A stretch of DNA of 64,000 nucleotides from Streptomyces sp. AM 2-1-1 (GCF_029167645.1 NZ_CP119147.1:1116001-1180000); one strand, 5' to 3'; shown: positions 7,505-17,023, counted from the stretch's first letter. The notes: generated by a model not told the origin, from the letters alone. Numbers and translations are program-made.

Positions 7505-8671
7505 TCACTCTCCGAAGTCCACGAAGCCGGCGAAGCGGACGTCGTGCTCCGCGGCCTCCGTCATCACGCTCAGCAGGTGTACGGCCTCCTCGGCGACCGC
7601 CTCCCGGTCCGCGCGGCCGAGTACGCCCAGTGGTTGCACGGTGGCGGTCGCCCGGTCGCCCGTAGCGTCGAGGCGCCAGATCGCGGCGAGGAATCCGTCG
7701 ACGAGCACGGTCCCGTACGCCTGGTTCCCCTTGCCGTTGCGTCCGGCGAACCCGGCCGGGATGATCCGGGTGCGGTCGGCGTGGCCGAGGAGGACGTTGT
7801 CGAACTCGGGCAGGAAGCGCGGCGGGGCGGGGGTGTCGGGGTCCGGGCGCGGGGCGTCGGGGAGGTCGAAGAGCTCGACGCCGTTCCCGTCCCGGAAGGT
7901 GCGGAGCCCCGGCCTCAGCCGGTCGAAGACCTCGCGCGTCCGGGTGAGTCCGGCCCAGACCTGGAAGTCCTTGACGGAGGCCGGCCCGAAGGCGCCGAGG
8001 TAGCGGAGCGCGAGGGCGTCGAGATCCGGGGTCCCGGGTGCGGGGCGGCCGAGCCAGTGCTCCAGGGTGGTGAGGGTGACCTGCCCGCTCCGCCCCCAGA
8101 GGCCCCGCGGGGTGGTCTGTGCCAGCGGGAGTGCGCAGCGGGCGGCCACGGTGAGGGCGAGCGGATCGGCGCCCGGCCATGCGGAGAGGAGTTCCGTGCG
8201 CAGCTCCGCCACGGTGCGGGGCCGTTCCTCGACCAGCGCGCGGGTGATCGCCTTGAGCCGGTCGAGGTCCACTCCGGCGAGCCCCCGGCGGAAGAGTTTC
8301 AGTTCGCGGTCCCGGGCCGGCTGGACGAGCGGCCGGACGGTGAGCGCGTCGTCGGCGGTGTGGGTGTGGATCGTGGAGCGCAGGGTGACGATCCGTACGA
8401 CCTCGCGCGACTCCATCAGCCCGGAGAGGCCGGCCGGGTCAAAACCTTCGAGGCGCGAGAAGAGCTGGAAGTAGGGCGGTCGGGTGTTCTGCGCCTGGAG
8501 TCCGACGAGGTGGGCGACGGCGTCCTTCGGGCCGAGCGCCGACCGGGCGAGCAGGAGCTGGCGGTGGAGCGTGGCCCGGTTCAGTGCCCTGGCGGTGAGG
8601 ACGGCCGGGCGCGGGGGCCCGGCTGCGGGGCGGCGTCCGGGAGGGTTCGTCTGAGCGGCCATGTCCGGCAC
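7505..8671 (-). CDS. AlkZ/YcaQ-family (HTH_42) winged-helix protein, probable DNA glycosylase
   Basis: A 388-aa member of the winged-helix DNA-binding family PF06224 (HTH_42), which includes Streptomyces AlkZ, a glycosylase that unhooks interstrand crosslinks. Early in the fold it has GLQAQNTRPPYFQLFSRLEG with Gln59-Ala60-Gln61, the Q-phi-Q catalytic motif of the AlkZ branch (YcaQ has Q-phi-D). Later come IVTLRSTIHTHTADDAL, AFGPASVKDFQVWAGL, LLGHADRTRIIP and a C-terminal VLVDGFLAAIWRL strand pair typical of the family. The start is GTG at 8671 or ATG at 8662. The gene stands alone between the synthetase and the DMT transporter. Glycosylase activity is inferred from the motif. Confidence 0.85.
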   Translation of the reverse strand: MPDMAAQTNPPGRRPAAGPPRPAVLTARALNRATLHRQLLLARSALGPKDAVAHLVGLQAQNTRPPYFQLFSRLEGFDPAGLSGLMESREVVRIVTLRSTIHTHTADDALTVRPLVQPARDRELKLFRRGLAGVDLDRLKAITRALVEERPRTVAELRTELLSAWPGADPLALTVAARCALPLAQTTPRGLWGRSGQVTLTTLEHWLGRPAPGTPDLDALALRYLGAFGPASVKDFQVWAGLTRTREVFDRLRPGLRTFRDGNGVELFDLPDAPRPDPDTPAPPRFLPEFDNVLLGHADRTRIIPAGFAGRNGKGNQAYGTVLVDGFLAAIWRLDATGDRATATVQPLGVLGRADREAVAEEAVHLLSVMTEAAEHDVRFAGFVDFGE

Positions 8672-8848
8672 GGTACGCGGACTCGCGGACAGTTCCGGTC
8701 CGCGAGGAAAGATCGCGTCCGGCGCGGGTGCGCCGGCGGCCGGAGCGCACGCCGGGGAACTCCTCCGGCACGCCGGCCGTACGCGGCCGACACTCTCGGG
8801 CGGACGGGGTGACCGGGGTCAGGGCTTTCCCGCCCGCATGATGGAGGC

Positions 8849-9721
8849 GTGATCAGCGTTCTGTTCGCCATCCTGACCGCGCTCAGCAATGGGGCCGCCT
8901 CGGTCTTCCAGCGCCGGGCAGCCGCCACCGCGCCGGACTCCTCGGCGATGCGGCTCTCCCTCTTCCACCATCTGCTGCGCCAGAAGGTGTGGCTCGCGGG
9001 CATCGGGCTGGTGATCGTCGCGGCGGTCTGCCAGGCCGTGGCCCTGGCGACCGGGCCGATCGCGGTGGTGCAGCCGATCTTCGTGATCGAGCTGCCCTCC
9101 ACCCTGCTGCTGGCCGGCGTCGTGATGCGCGTCCGGGTCCCGCGCCAGGTCTGGTACGGAGTCGCCGCGGTGACGGCCGGTCTGGCGCTGGGCATGGCGT
9201 CGGCGGCCCCGGGCGGCGGCCACGACACCGTACGCGGCTCGCACTGGGCCATCGCGCTGGTGCTGACCGGTCTCTTCGAGGCGGCGCTGATCGTGGGGGC
9301 CCTGGCATCCCGGCGCAATGTCCGTGCCGCCCTGCTCGGGCTCGCCGCCGCCTGCGGTTACGCGCTGACGGCCGCGCTGATGAAGGACGCCATGGCCCGG
9401 CTGGAGGGCTCCGGCGGGGTGTTGCGGCTGTTCTCCTCCTGGCAGCTCTACGCCACGGCCGCGGCCGGTGTCGGCGCGCTCTTCCTGCTCCAGAACGCGC
9501 TGCAGGCGGGCACGCTGGTGGCGGTCCAGCCGATGCTGACCCTCGGCGACGCGCTGATCAGCATCCTGTACGGGGTGACGCTCTTCGGGGAGACGCTGCG
9601 CACCGGCTGGTGGCTGCTGCCGGAGGTGGTCGCGCTCGTCCTGATCGCCCTGGGCTGCCTGGAACTCTCCCGGTCGCCGCTCGCCTCCGGGAAACCGCTG
9701 CCACCGTCCCGGGTGAAGTGA
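8849..9721 (+). CDS. DMT-superfamily membrane transporter
   Basis: A 290-aa integral membrane protein with about nine predicted transmembrane helices, starting ISVLFAILTALSNGAASVFQ and including AGIGLVIVAAVCQAVALATG, GPIAVVQPIFVIELPSTLLL, WAIALVLTGLFEAALIVGAL and a final LPEVVALVLIALGCLELSRS. The internal repeat of a five-helix unit (QPIFVIELP in the first half, QPMLTLGDALIS in the second) fits drug/metabolite transporters. The start is GTG, with GGAGG five bases upstream. The substrate is unknown. It converges on the MFS gene, leaving 24 bases between the stops. Confidence 0.88.
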   Translation: MISVLFAILTALSNGAASVFQRRAAATAPDSSAMRLSLFHHLLRQKVWLAGIGLVIVAAVCQAVALATGPIAVVQPIFVIELPSTLLLAGVVMRVRVPRQVWYGVAAVTAGLALGMASAAPGGGHDTVRGSHWAIALVLTGLFEAALIVGALASRRNVRAALLGLAAACGYALTAALMKDAMARLEGSGGVLRLFSSWQLYATAAAGVGALFLLQNALQAGTLVAVQPMLTLGDALISILYGVTLFGETLRTGWWLLPEVVALVLIALGCLELSRSPLASGKPLPPSRVK

Positions 9722-9745
9722 CGGAGGACCGGCGGCGGGCGCGGG

Positions 9746-11272
9746 TCACGCGCCGCCGGTCGACCCGGATGCCTTCCGCGTCCGCCCGGCGTCCCGGCGC
9801 CCCGCCACCACGTCGGCGATCGCGGCCAGGAGGCCGGCGCAGACGAAGGCGACCGAGACGATGAGGCCGTGGTCGTAGGCGGTGGCCCAGCCGTCGTGGG
9901 TGACCTGGGCGAAGAAGACGGAACCGACTGCGGCGATGCCGATCGCGGAGCCGACGCGCTGGCCGGTCTGCAGGGTGCCGCCCGCACTGCCCGCGTTCGC
10001 CACCGGGACCTCGGAGAGGGTGAGCGTCTGGTTGGGGGCGATGACCAGACCGCTGCCGAGTCCGCCGAAGAGCAGCGGGGCCGCCATCGCCCATCCGGCG
10101 TTCTGCCCCGGCACCTGGTGCACGGCGAGCGCCGTCCCCGCCAGCCCGATCGCGACCATGGCCAGCCCCACGACGACCAGCGGGCGGCCGAAGCGGCCGA
10201 CGAGTCGCCCGCCGATCGTGGCGGCGACTCCCGAGCCGATCGCGAACGGGGAGATGGCCAGACCGGCCTGGAGGGCGCTGTAGCCGAGGCCGGACTGCAG
10301 ATAGAGCGTGGTGACGAAGAAGATCGAGGTGAACCCGGCGAAGTACAGCAGGATCAGCAGGCAGCCCAGCCAGTAGGAGCGCAGCCGGAACAGCGCCAGG
10401 TCGAGGACGGGCCGTGTCTTGCCGCCCGCGCAGCGCGCCTCCCAGGCCACGAACGCGGTGAGCAGCGCCGCGGCGAGGACGAGGAGCAGCCACTTCGTGC
10501 CGCCGTGCCACTGCTGGGACTGGACGAACGGCAGCAGCAGGCAGAGCACGCCCGTGCCGAGCAGCACCACGCCGACCGGGTCCAGGTCGCGGGCGCGCAC
10601 CCGGCCGGCCGACGGGGTGTCCGGCAGCAGCCGGCGGGCCAGCAGCAGGCAGACCACACCGATCGGCAGGTTGACGTAGAACACCCAGCGCCACCCCTCG
10701 TCGGCGCCGGCCAGCTGGATCAGCAGCCCGCCGAGCAGCGGTCCCACGGCGGTGGAGATGCCGACGACGGTGCCGAACATCCCGAAGGCGCGGCCCCGCT
10801 CGCGTCCGGAGAACATCTGCTGGATGAGGGCGGAGATCTGGGGTGAGAGGAGACCGCCCGCGCACCCTTGGACCAGTCGGGCGATGACCAGCCAGAGGCT
10901 GGACTGGGCGGCCCCGCAGGCGGCGGAGGAGAGGGTGAACAGGGCGAGCCCCACCATGAACACCGCCCGACGCCCGCGGGCGTCGCCGAGGCGGCCCGCA
11001 GGGATGAGGAAAAGGCCGAAGGCGAGGGCGTAGCCGGAGAGTACCCACTGGAGGTCGGACTCCGGGGTGTGCAGCCCTTCCTTGATGGAGGGCAGCGCCA
11101 CGTTGACGATCGACACGTCCAGCAGCGTCATGAATCCGGCGACCAGGCAGACCGCGAGGGCCCGCCAGCGCTGGGGGTCGGGCTCCTGCCGTCCGGCGTC
11201 GCCAGGACCTGAGGGGGAACCGGGAGGCGTACCGCGTCCCTGCGGACCGGGACGCGCCGCGCTCGGAGTCAT
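9746..11272 (-). CDS. MFS drug:H+ antiporter (DHA2, 14 TM)
   Basis: A 508-aa major facilitator of the 14-helix DHA2 family. Helix 1 is LAVCLVAGFMTLLDVSIVNV with the family VNVALPSI motif, and motif A is AGRLGDARGRRAVFMVG between TM2 and TM3. The motif C region is GVGLLLG-like (GTVVGISTAVGPLLGGLLIQ). The start is placed at the ATG beginning MTPSAARPG. An in-frame GTG/ATG further upstream would add 34 charged residues that look non-native. The C-terminal tail is basic and Gly/Ser-rich. It probably exports a hydrophobic drug or metabolite; no regulator gene is adjacent. Confidence 0.88.
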   Translation of the reverse strand: MTPSAARPGPQGRGTPPGSPSGPGDAGRQEPDPQRWRALAVCLVAGFMTLLDVSIVNVALPSIKEGLHTPESDLQWVLSGYALAFGLFLIPAGRLGDARGRRAVFMVGLALFTLSSAACGAAQSSLWLVIARLVQGCAGGLLSPQISALIQQMFSGRERGRAFGMFGTVVGISTAVGPLLGGLLIQLAGADEGWRWVFYVNLPIGVVCLLLARRLLPDTPSAGRVRARDLDPVGVVLLGTGVLCLLLPFVQSQQWHGGTKWLLLVLAAALLTAFVAWEARCAGGKTRPVLDLALFRLRSYWLGCLLILLYFAGFTSIFFVTTLYLQSGLGYSALQAGLAISPFAIGSGVAATIGGRLVGRFGRPLVVVGLAMVAIGLAGTALAVHQVPGQNAGWAMAAPLLFGGLGSGLVIAPNQTLTLSEVPVANAGSAGGTLQTGQRVGSAIGIAAVGSVFFAQVTHDGWATAYDHGLIVSVAFVCAGLLAAIADVVAGRRDAGRTRKASGSTGGA

Positions 11273-11740
11273 GCTTCGGACCCTAGGCGGGCCTCCCGCA
11301 TTCCTCATCCCGGCCCGCTCGGACATGCGGTCGGACATCTCTTCGGGCGTCACTTCACGGGGTTCGTCCGGCACGGGTCGCTCGTGCCCGCTCCCTCCGC
11401 CCGCACACCCTTCCGGGCGGTGTCCGGCGGATCATGGCCGGACACCTCCGGCCCCGCACACCCGTGCGGCTTGCTTCCGGCCGGTCACCCGTCCGGCCCG
11501 CACGCCGCTTCCGCCCGCCCGTCCGCCGTACGCACGCCGCTCCGGCCCTCTCGTACGCCGCTTCCCGCCTGCCCGCCCGCCGTACGCCCGTCGCTCGGCG
11601 ACTCTCGCACGCATCGCCGAGGGCACGCCGCGCACCGGCAACTCACCCACACGATGCGGGGAATTAACCTCTGATGCCTTGTCATGCCTGTTCTACGCGC
11701 ATAGCTTTCTGCTCTCACTACACCTTTGGGGGCAGTACCC
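11273..11740. other. 468-bp divergent intergenic region
   Basis: Lies between the divergent MFS and nuclease genes and should contain both promoters. The middle (about 11500-11600) is pyrimidine-biased with several imperfect copies of GCCGTACGC, giving Arg-rich spurious frames on both strands. Near 11660-11720 the composition drops to a more A/T-rich stretch just upstream of the nuclease start, the likely promoter. I see no convincing gene. Confidence 0.5.
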
Positions 11741-14203
11741 GTGCAGATATCCAGAACCCGTTCGGCCGCGCTGGCCGGTGTCGTCGCCGTCGCGCTGTCG
11801 GTGACGGCCCTGCCCGCCGCCCTCGCCGCCCCGTCCGCCGGCGCCGTGATCTCGGAGGTCTACGGCGGCGGAGGCAACTCGGGTGCCACGCTCACCCGCG
11901 ACTTCATCGAGCTGGGCAACGCGGGCAGTACGGCGTTCGACCTCTCGGGCTACAGCGTCCAGTACCTTCCCGGGACCCCCTCCGCCGGCTCGCTCTGGCA
12001 GGTCTCCCCCCTCACCGGAGCCGTCGCCCCGGGCGGCCGCTACCTCGTGGCCGAGGCCGCCGGTACCGGCGGCACGGTCGCACTGCCCACCCCCGACGCC
12101 ACCGGCACCGTCGCGATGGCGGCGGGCAGCGGCACGGTCGCCCTGGTGGCGGGCACCGCTCCCCTCACCTGCAAGACGGCCGCCGACTGTGCGATCGACA
12201 CCCGGATCGTCGACCTCGTCGGGTACGGCTCCGCCGTCGTCCGCGAGACCAGCCCGTCCCCCGCCCCGTCCGCGACCTCCTCGGTGGCCCGCACCGCCTC
12301 GCTGGCCGACACCGACGACAACGCCGCCGACCTCTCCGCGGGCGCCCCGACCCCCGTCAACACGGCCGGCCAGACCTCCGGCGGCGGCTCCACCGACCCG
12401 GAGGAGCCGGGCGAGCCGACCGAGCCGGGCACCGTCCGGGTGCACGACATCCAGGGCACCACCCGCCTCTCGCCGCTGGACGGCAGGACCGTCACGGCGG
12501 TACCGGGCGTCGTCACCGGCGTCCGCACGAGCGGCTCGCGCGGGTACTGGCTGCAGGACACCGCGCCGGACGCGGACCCCCGCACCGGCGAAGCCGTCTT
12601 CGTCTACACCGGCTCCGCCGCCCCGGGCGTCGTCGCCGGGGACGCGGTCCTGGTCAGCGGCACGGTGGACGAGTACTACCCGGGCACCGGAACCCAGTCC
12701 GTCACCGAGATCACCGCCCCGAGAACCACGGTGCGCTCGCACGGCAACGCGCTGCCCGCGCCGGTCGTGCTCGACGCGTCCTCGGTACCGGCGGCGTACA
12801 CGCCCACCGCGGGCGGCGGCTCGATCGAGGCGCTCCCGCTGGAGCCGGCCACCTACGCCCTCGACCTGTACGAGTCCCTCGAAGGCGCCCGGGTGCGGAT
12901 CGTGGACACCCGGGTCGTCGGCGCGTCGAACTCCTACGGCGAGATGTGGGTGACGGTCAAGCCGAACGAGAACCCGAGCGCCCGCGGCGGCACGCTCTAC
13001 ACCTCGTACACCGACCAGAACACCGGGCGCATCGAGGTGATGTCCCTGGATCCCGCGCGACCGGTCCCCACCGCGAACGTGGGAGACGTGCTCTCCGGCG
13101 CCACCACGGGCGTGCTCGACTACGTCTCCTTCGGCGGTTACGCCCTCCAGGCCACCGAGGTCGGCACGCTGACCGACAACGGGCTCCGTCGCGAGGTCAC
13201 CCGCAAGCAGAGGAAGAAGGAACTCGCGGTCGCCACGTACAACGTGGAGAACCTGGACGCGCTCGACGGCCAGGCGAAGTTCGACACCCTCGCCTCGGGC
13301 GTGGCCGTCAACCTCTCCTCGCCGGACGTGGTCTCCCTGGAGGAGATCCAGGACGACAACGGTGCGGCGAACGACGGCACGGTCGGCTCCGAGGCGACCC
13401 TGCGGCGCTTCACCGACGCGATCGTCGCCGCCGGCGGCCCGCGCTACTCGTGGCGCTACATCGCCCCCCAGGACGGCGAGGACGGCGGCGAGCCCGGCGG
13501 CAACATCCGCAACGTCTTCCTCTTCAACCCGAAGCGGGTCACCTTCGTGGACCGCCCGGGCGGCACCGCGACGACCGCCGTCACCGCGGTGGACACCCGC
13601 AAGGGCGTCCAGCTCTCCGCCTCGCCCGGCCGGATCAACCCGGCGAGCTCCGCGTGGGCCGACAGCCGCAAGCCGCTGGTGGGCGAGTTCCGCTTCGGCG
13701 GCGACACCGTCTTCGTCATCGGCAACCACTTCGCGTCCAAGGGCGGCGACCTGCCCCTGCACGGCAAGAACCAGGAACCGCAGCGCAGTTCGGAGGTCAA
13801 GCGCATCCAGCAGGGCGCCGAGGTCAACACCTTCGTCAAGGCGCTGCTGGCCGCGGACAAGTCGGCCAAGGTGATCACTCTCGGCGACCTCAACGACTTC
13901 GCGTTCTCCCCGGCGGTGGCCGCGCTGACCGACGGCAGGGTGCTCAAGCCACTGATCACCACGCTGCCCGCGAACGAGCAGTACAGCTACGTGTACGAGG
14001 GCAACTCCCAGACGCTGGACCACATCCTGACGAGCCCCGGCATCCGTCGGCTCGACTACGACGTGGTGCACATCAACGCGGAGTTCGCCGACCAGGCGAG
14101 CGACCACGACCCGCAGATCGTCCGTGTGAACCTCGGCGGCGGTCCGGCCGGGCACGACGACAGGAACCACGGAAAGGACAAGGGGCACGGCAAGGGGCAC
14201 TGA
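11741..14203 (+). CDS. Secreted nuclease: lamin-tail domain plus endonuclease/exonuclease/phosphatase domain
   Basis: An 820-aa exported protein starting at GTG, with GGGGG ten bases upstream. Residues 1-30 are a signal peptide (ISRTRSAALAGVVAVALSV then ALAAPS). Residues about 32-205 are a lamin-tail domain (VISEVYGGGGNSGATLTRDF). An OB-like segment about 235-475 (VHDIQGTTRLSPLDG ... VTAVPGVVTGV) links to the EEP nuclease at about 490-800. There VATYNVENLDAL, LEEIQDDNGAAND, VIGNHFASKGGD, LGDLNDF and ASDHDPQIV supply the Asn, Glu, His, Asp/Asn and final Asp-His catalytic residues. It is the ExeM/NucH layout of extracellular DNases. The C-terminus is Lys/His/Gly-rich. It is monocistronic, with a strong terminator 12 bases downstream. 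Confidence 0.93.
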   Translation: MQISRTRSAALAGVVAVALSVTALPAALAAPSAGAVISEVYGGGGNSGATLTRDFIELGNAGSTAFDLSGYSVQYLPGTPSAGSLWQVSPLTGAVAPGGRYLVAEAAGTGGTVALPTPDATGTVAMAAGSGTVALVAGTAPLTCKTAADCAIDTRIVDLVGYGSAVVRETSPSPAPSATSSVARTASLADTDDNAADLSAGAPTPVNTAGQTSGGGSTDPEEPGEPTEPGTVRVHDIQGTTRLSPLDGRTVTAVPGVVTGVRTSGSRGYWLQDTAPDADPRTGEAVFVYTGSAAPGVVAGDAVLVSGTVDEYYPGTGTQSVTEITAPRTTVRSHGNALPAPVVLDASSVPAAYTPTAGGGSIEALPLEPATYALDLYESLEGARVRIVDTRVVGASNSYGEMWVTVKPNENPSARGGTLYTSYTDQNTGRIEVMSLDPARPVPTANVGDVLSGATTGVLDYVSFGGYALQATEVGTLTDNGLRREVTRKQRKKELAVATYNVENLDALDGQAKFDTLASGVAVNLSSPDVVSLEEIQDDNGAANDGTVGSEATLRRFTDAIVAAGGPRYSWRYIAPQDGEDGGEPGGNIRNVFLFNPKRVTFVDRPGGTATTAVTAVDTRKGVQLSASPGRINPASSAWADSRKPLVGEFRFGGDTVFVIGNHFASKGGDLPLHGKNQEPQRSSEVKRIQQGAEVNTFVKALLAADKSAKVITLGDLNDFAFSPAVAALTDGRVLKPLITTLPANEQYSYVYEGNSQTLDHILTSPGIRRLDYDVVHINAEFADQASDHDPQIVRVNLGGGPAGHDDRNHGKDKGHGKGH

Positions 14204-14215
14204 CCCCGCGCCGTG

Positions 14216-14255
14216 CCCACGGAGGGCCGTCCGCTCGCGGGCTGCCCTCCGTGGG
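14216..14255 (+). terminator. Stem-loop terminator of the secreted nuclease gene
   Basis: Perfect 12-bp stem CCCACGGAGGGC / GCCCTCCGTGGG with a 16-base loop, 12 bases after the stop codon. There is no T-run, as is usual in Streptomyces. Confidence 0.8.
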
Positions 14256-14486
14256 GCCCTCGGCCCACTCGGTAGGTGGCGGGTGGGAACCGGCCACTCG
14301 CCCCGCGGAGGACCGGCACGTGGTCCGCGCGGGGGAACACCGGCCCCGCTTCCGGAGCGGCTCGACCCACTGGCGAGGAGTTCGGCCGAACCGCTGGCGT
14401 TCGGCTCCGCCGTCGATCCGGCGAGCGGCTCCCCGGTCCGGCTGTCCCAGCAGCCCCAGCCGGCGGCGTAACCGGCCGGCGGTGTC

Positions 14487-15503
14487 TCAGGACGCGGACC
14501 GGCGTCCCCGCGCGGCGTACGCCTGCCGGCTCGACGGCCCTGGCCCGCGGTCGGCGGGGAGCGGACGGTCCGTGAAGAAGTGGGCCGCCAACTCGGCCAC
14601 GTCGTCGGCGCGTTCGAGGACCACCCAGTGGTCGGCGTCGGCGAGGGTGAGGAACCGGCTGCCCTCGACGGTCGCGGCGAACTCCCGCTGGCGCGCCGGG
14701 GAGGTTACCGTGTCGTGCTCGCCGGCGAAGACGAGCGCCGGCACCCCCCGGAGCCCGCCGGAGAAGTCGGGCCGGTCCCCCAGCGCCCGTACCAGGGAGT
14801 CCGCCGCGTGCGGCGAGGTGCGCAGGGCGTGCAGGAAGGACCGTCGTACGTAGCGCTGGGCCAACGCCCCCCGGTGGACGTACCGTTCGGGGTCCGTGCA
14901 CATCAGCGCCTCGGCCGCCAGGGTGGCGAGTCCGTCCGGGTCGCCCGCCGCCATCCGTTCCACCGCCCGCTGCCAGTGGTCGCGTTGGGCCGCGGAGATG
15001 TGTGTGGGGACTCCGCCCAGCGCGAGCCGGGCGACCCTGTCGGGGTGGTGGCGGGCCCAGTCGAAGGCGATCGCGGTGCCGTAGGAGAAACCGAAGAGGT
15101 TGATCCGCGGGGCGCCGAGATCCTCGACGATCCGGGTGACGGCCTCCCGCAGCAGTCCGGCGCTCGGCCCGGGCGGCAGCGCGCCGGCGCTGCCCATACC
15201 GGGGAGGTCCGCGGTCACCACGTCGGCGAGCGGGCCGAGGTGGTCGTCCATCTGGGGCCACCCGTACATCCCCTGGAGCGCACCGCCGAGCACCACGACC
15301 GGCTCGGTGACGGCGGCCGCGGGCCGGGGGGCACCGGAATCACGCGGGGCTGGCGGGCCCGCGGGGGGAGCGCCGTGCGCCGCCCTGTCCGGGCCGGCAT
15401 CCGGGCCCGGCACCAGCGGCGCGGGTGCTCCCCGGCAGGTCAGCCGGCGGTAGCCGAACGGCACCCCCCGCACCGTCAGCGAGCGGATGATCTCCTCGCC
15501 CAT
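14487..15503 (-). CDS. Alpha/beta-hydrolase in the ACP/ketosynthase operon
   Basis: A 338-aa alpha/beta hydrolase. Nucleophile elbow NLFGFSYGTAIAFDWA (GFSYG, Ser), acid VFAGEHDTVTSPARQREFAA (Asp) and His in LADADHWVVLERADDVA complete the triad. Residues about 25-65 are a Pro/Ala/Gly-rich insertion before the first core strand VTEPVVVLGGALQGMYGWPQ. It starts 18 bases after the ketosynthase stop, so it is third in the ACP-KS-hydrolase operon. It could hydrolyse an acyl-ACP/CoA or act as a lactone or ester hydrolase on the product; a thioesterase-like off-loading role is inferred from context only. Confidence 0.85.
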   Translation of the reverse strand: MGEEIIRSLTVRGVPFGYRRLTCRGAPAPLVPGPDAGPDRAAHGAPPAGPPAPRDSGAPRPAAAVTEPVVVLGGALQGMYGWPQMDDHLGPLADVVTADLPGMGSAGALPPGPSAGLLREAVTRIVEDLGAPRINLFGFSYGTAIAFDWARHHPDRVARLALGGVPTHISAAQRDHWQRAVERMAAGDPDGLATLAAEALMCTDPERYVHRGALAQRYVRRSFLHALRTSPHAADSLVRALGDRPDFSGGLRGVPALVFAGEHDTVTSPARQREFAATVEGSRFLTLADADHWVVLERADDVAELAAHFFTDRPLPADRGPGPSSRQAYAARGRRSAS

Positions 15504-15521
15504 GATCGGCCTCCTTCCGCC

Positions 15522-16793
15522 TCAGGCCCGGCCGAGGATGAGGGCCGCGTTGTGGCCGCCGAAGCCGAGCGAGGTCTTCGCGGCATACTCGAACGTGTGC
15601 CGCCTGGCCTCCTTGCCCACCACCTCGACCGGGATCTCCGGATCCGGGGCCTCCAGGTTGACGGTCGGCGGCACGAGCTGGTGCTGGAGCGCGAGGACGG
15701 TGAGGGCGGTCTCGATGCCGCCGGCGGCTCCCAGGGTGTGGCCGGTCATCGCCTTGGTGGAGGTGACGAGGGCCTGGTCGCCGAGGACCCGGTGGAGCAC
15801 GGTCGCCTCGATCAGGTCGTTGGCCACGGTCGACGTGCCGTGCGCGTTGACGTGGCCGATGTCCCGGCCGGTGAGCCCGGCGTCGGCGAGGGCGGTGCGC
15901 AGCGCGCGTTCGACGCCCAGCCCTTCGGGCTCGGGCGCGACGGTCGAGAAGGCGTCGCTGGCCGCCCCGTACCCGCTGACCCGGGCCCGGACCTCGGCGC
16001 CCCGGGCGCGGGCGTGCTCGGGGTGTTCCATGACCAGGAGCCCGGCGCCCTCGCCCACCACGAAGCCGTCCCGGTGGATGTCGAAGGGGCGGCAGGCGGA
16101 AGCCGGGTCGTCCCGCCGGGTGGAGACCGCCTTCATCTGGCAGGCGCTGGCGATCAGCAGACGGGAGCAGACCGACTCGGCGCCGCCCGCGATCACGATG
16201 TCGCAGGCGCCGGTGCGCAGCAGTTGGTGCGCCGTCCCGATGGCGACGGTGCCGGAGGAACAGGCGGTGGAGACGGCCAGACTGGGACCGTGGACGGCGA
16301 GGTCGAGGGTGACGCTGCTGGCGGCGCCGTTGACGACGACGAGGGGGGCGAGCTTCGGTGAGACCCGGCGCGGGCCGCGCTCGCCGAGGATGGAGTGCTG
16401 TTCGTCGTAGAAGGGGAGGCCGCCGTGGGCCGAGCCGATCACGACACCGACCCGGGCGCTCTCCCAGACCGAGGGGTCGAGTCCGGCATCGGCGACGGCC
16501 TCGCGGGCGGCGATGACGGCGAGTTGGGAGAAGCGGTCCATGAGCCGCTGGGCGGCGACGCCGAGTTCGGCGCGGGTGTCCAGACCGGTGACGGTGTAGA
16601 AGAAGTCGCAGGGCAGGCCCTCGAGTTCACTCCGGTGCGGCACCGAGGGGCCGGCTCCCTCGCCGCGGACACCGAGCCAGGAGGCTTCCGCTCCGACCCC
16701 GGCGGCGGTGACCAGGCCGATACCGGTGACGGCGGCGTGGAAGGGCTCCGGGCGGGGGCGCGTCCACCGCCCGGGGGCCGGGCGGCCCGTCAT
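15522..16793 (-). CDS. Beta-ketoacyl-ACP synthase (KAS II / FabF-like)
   Basis: A 423-aa condensing enzyme. The active-site Cys is in VSTACSSGTVAIG, the two His in NAHGTSTVANDLIEA and GHTLGAAGGIE, and the conserved Lys just before the latter (TSTKAMTGH), so the Cys-His-His-Lys set is complete. Its ATG overlaps the stop of the ACP gene by three to four bases, tying the two proteins together. An N-terminal extension of about 18 Arg/Pro-rich residues precedes AVTGIGLVTAAG. It is divergent enough from housekeeping FabF, and has its own ACP, to suggest a dedicated secondary pathway that elongates a specialised acyl chain. Substrate unknown. Confidence 0.92.
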   Translation of the reverse strand: MTGRPAPGRWTRPRPEPFHAAVTGIGLVTAAGVGAEASWLGVRGEGAGPSVPHRSELEGLPCDFFYTVTGLDTRAELGVAAQRLMDRFSQLAVIAAREAVADAGLDPSVWESARVGVVIGSAHGGLPFYDEQHSILGERGPRRVSPKLAPLVVVNGAASSVTLDLAVHGPSLAVSTACSSGTVAIGTAHQLLRTGACDIVIAGGAESVCSRLLIASACQMKAVSTRRDDPASACRPFDIHRDGFVVGEGAGLLVMEHPEHARARGAEVRARVSGYGAASDAFSTVAPEPEGLGVERALRTALADAGLTGRDIGHVNAHGTSTVANDLIEATVLHRVLGDQALVTSTKAMTGHTLGAAGGIETALTVLALQHQLVPPTVNLEAPDPEIPVEVVGKEARRHTFEYAAKTSLGFGGHNAALILGRA

Positions 16794-17023
16794 GCGGTGA
16801 CCTTCTCGTGCACGGCGGCGACGAGCCGGCCGACGGTGTCGCGGGAGGTGAGCTCGACGTCCTCCAGGTCGACGTCCATCCGGTCCTCGATGAGCAGCCT
16901 CAGCTCTTCCAGCGCGAGGGAGTCCAGGCGTAGCCGGCGGAGCGGCACATCCTCCCCGATCGACTCGGGGTCGGTGCCGAAGTTCGACACCAGCAGGTCG
17001 GTGATGTGGTCCGAGGTGCTCAT
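16790..17023 (-). CDS. Acyl carrier protein (dedicated)
   Basis: A 77-aa acidic carrier protein. The phosphopantetheine site is LRLDSLALEELRLLIED, with the Ser in the DSL motif near residue 35, followed by the usual acidic helix II. Length, charge and four-helix pattern are standard. GGAGG lies nine bases upstream of the ATG. It is the first gene of an operon with a ketosynthase and an alpha/beta hydrolase, so it presumably carries their acyl intermediate after phosphopantetheinylation by an enzyme encoded elsewhere. Confidence 0.92.
   Translation of the reverse strand: MSTSDHITDLLVSNFGTDPESIGEDVPLRRLRLDSLALEELRLLIEDRMDVDLEDVELTSRDTVGRLVAAVHEKVTA

Noticed and set aside
11693..14200. 835-codon minus-strand frame opposite the secreted nuclease
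   Set aside because: High-GC antisense shadow; the plus strand has a signal peptide and full nuclease motifs.
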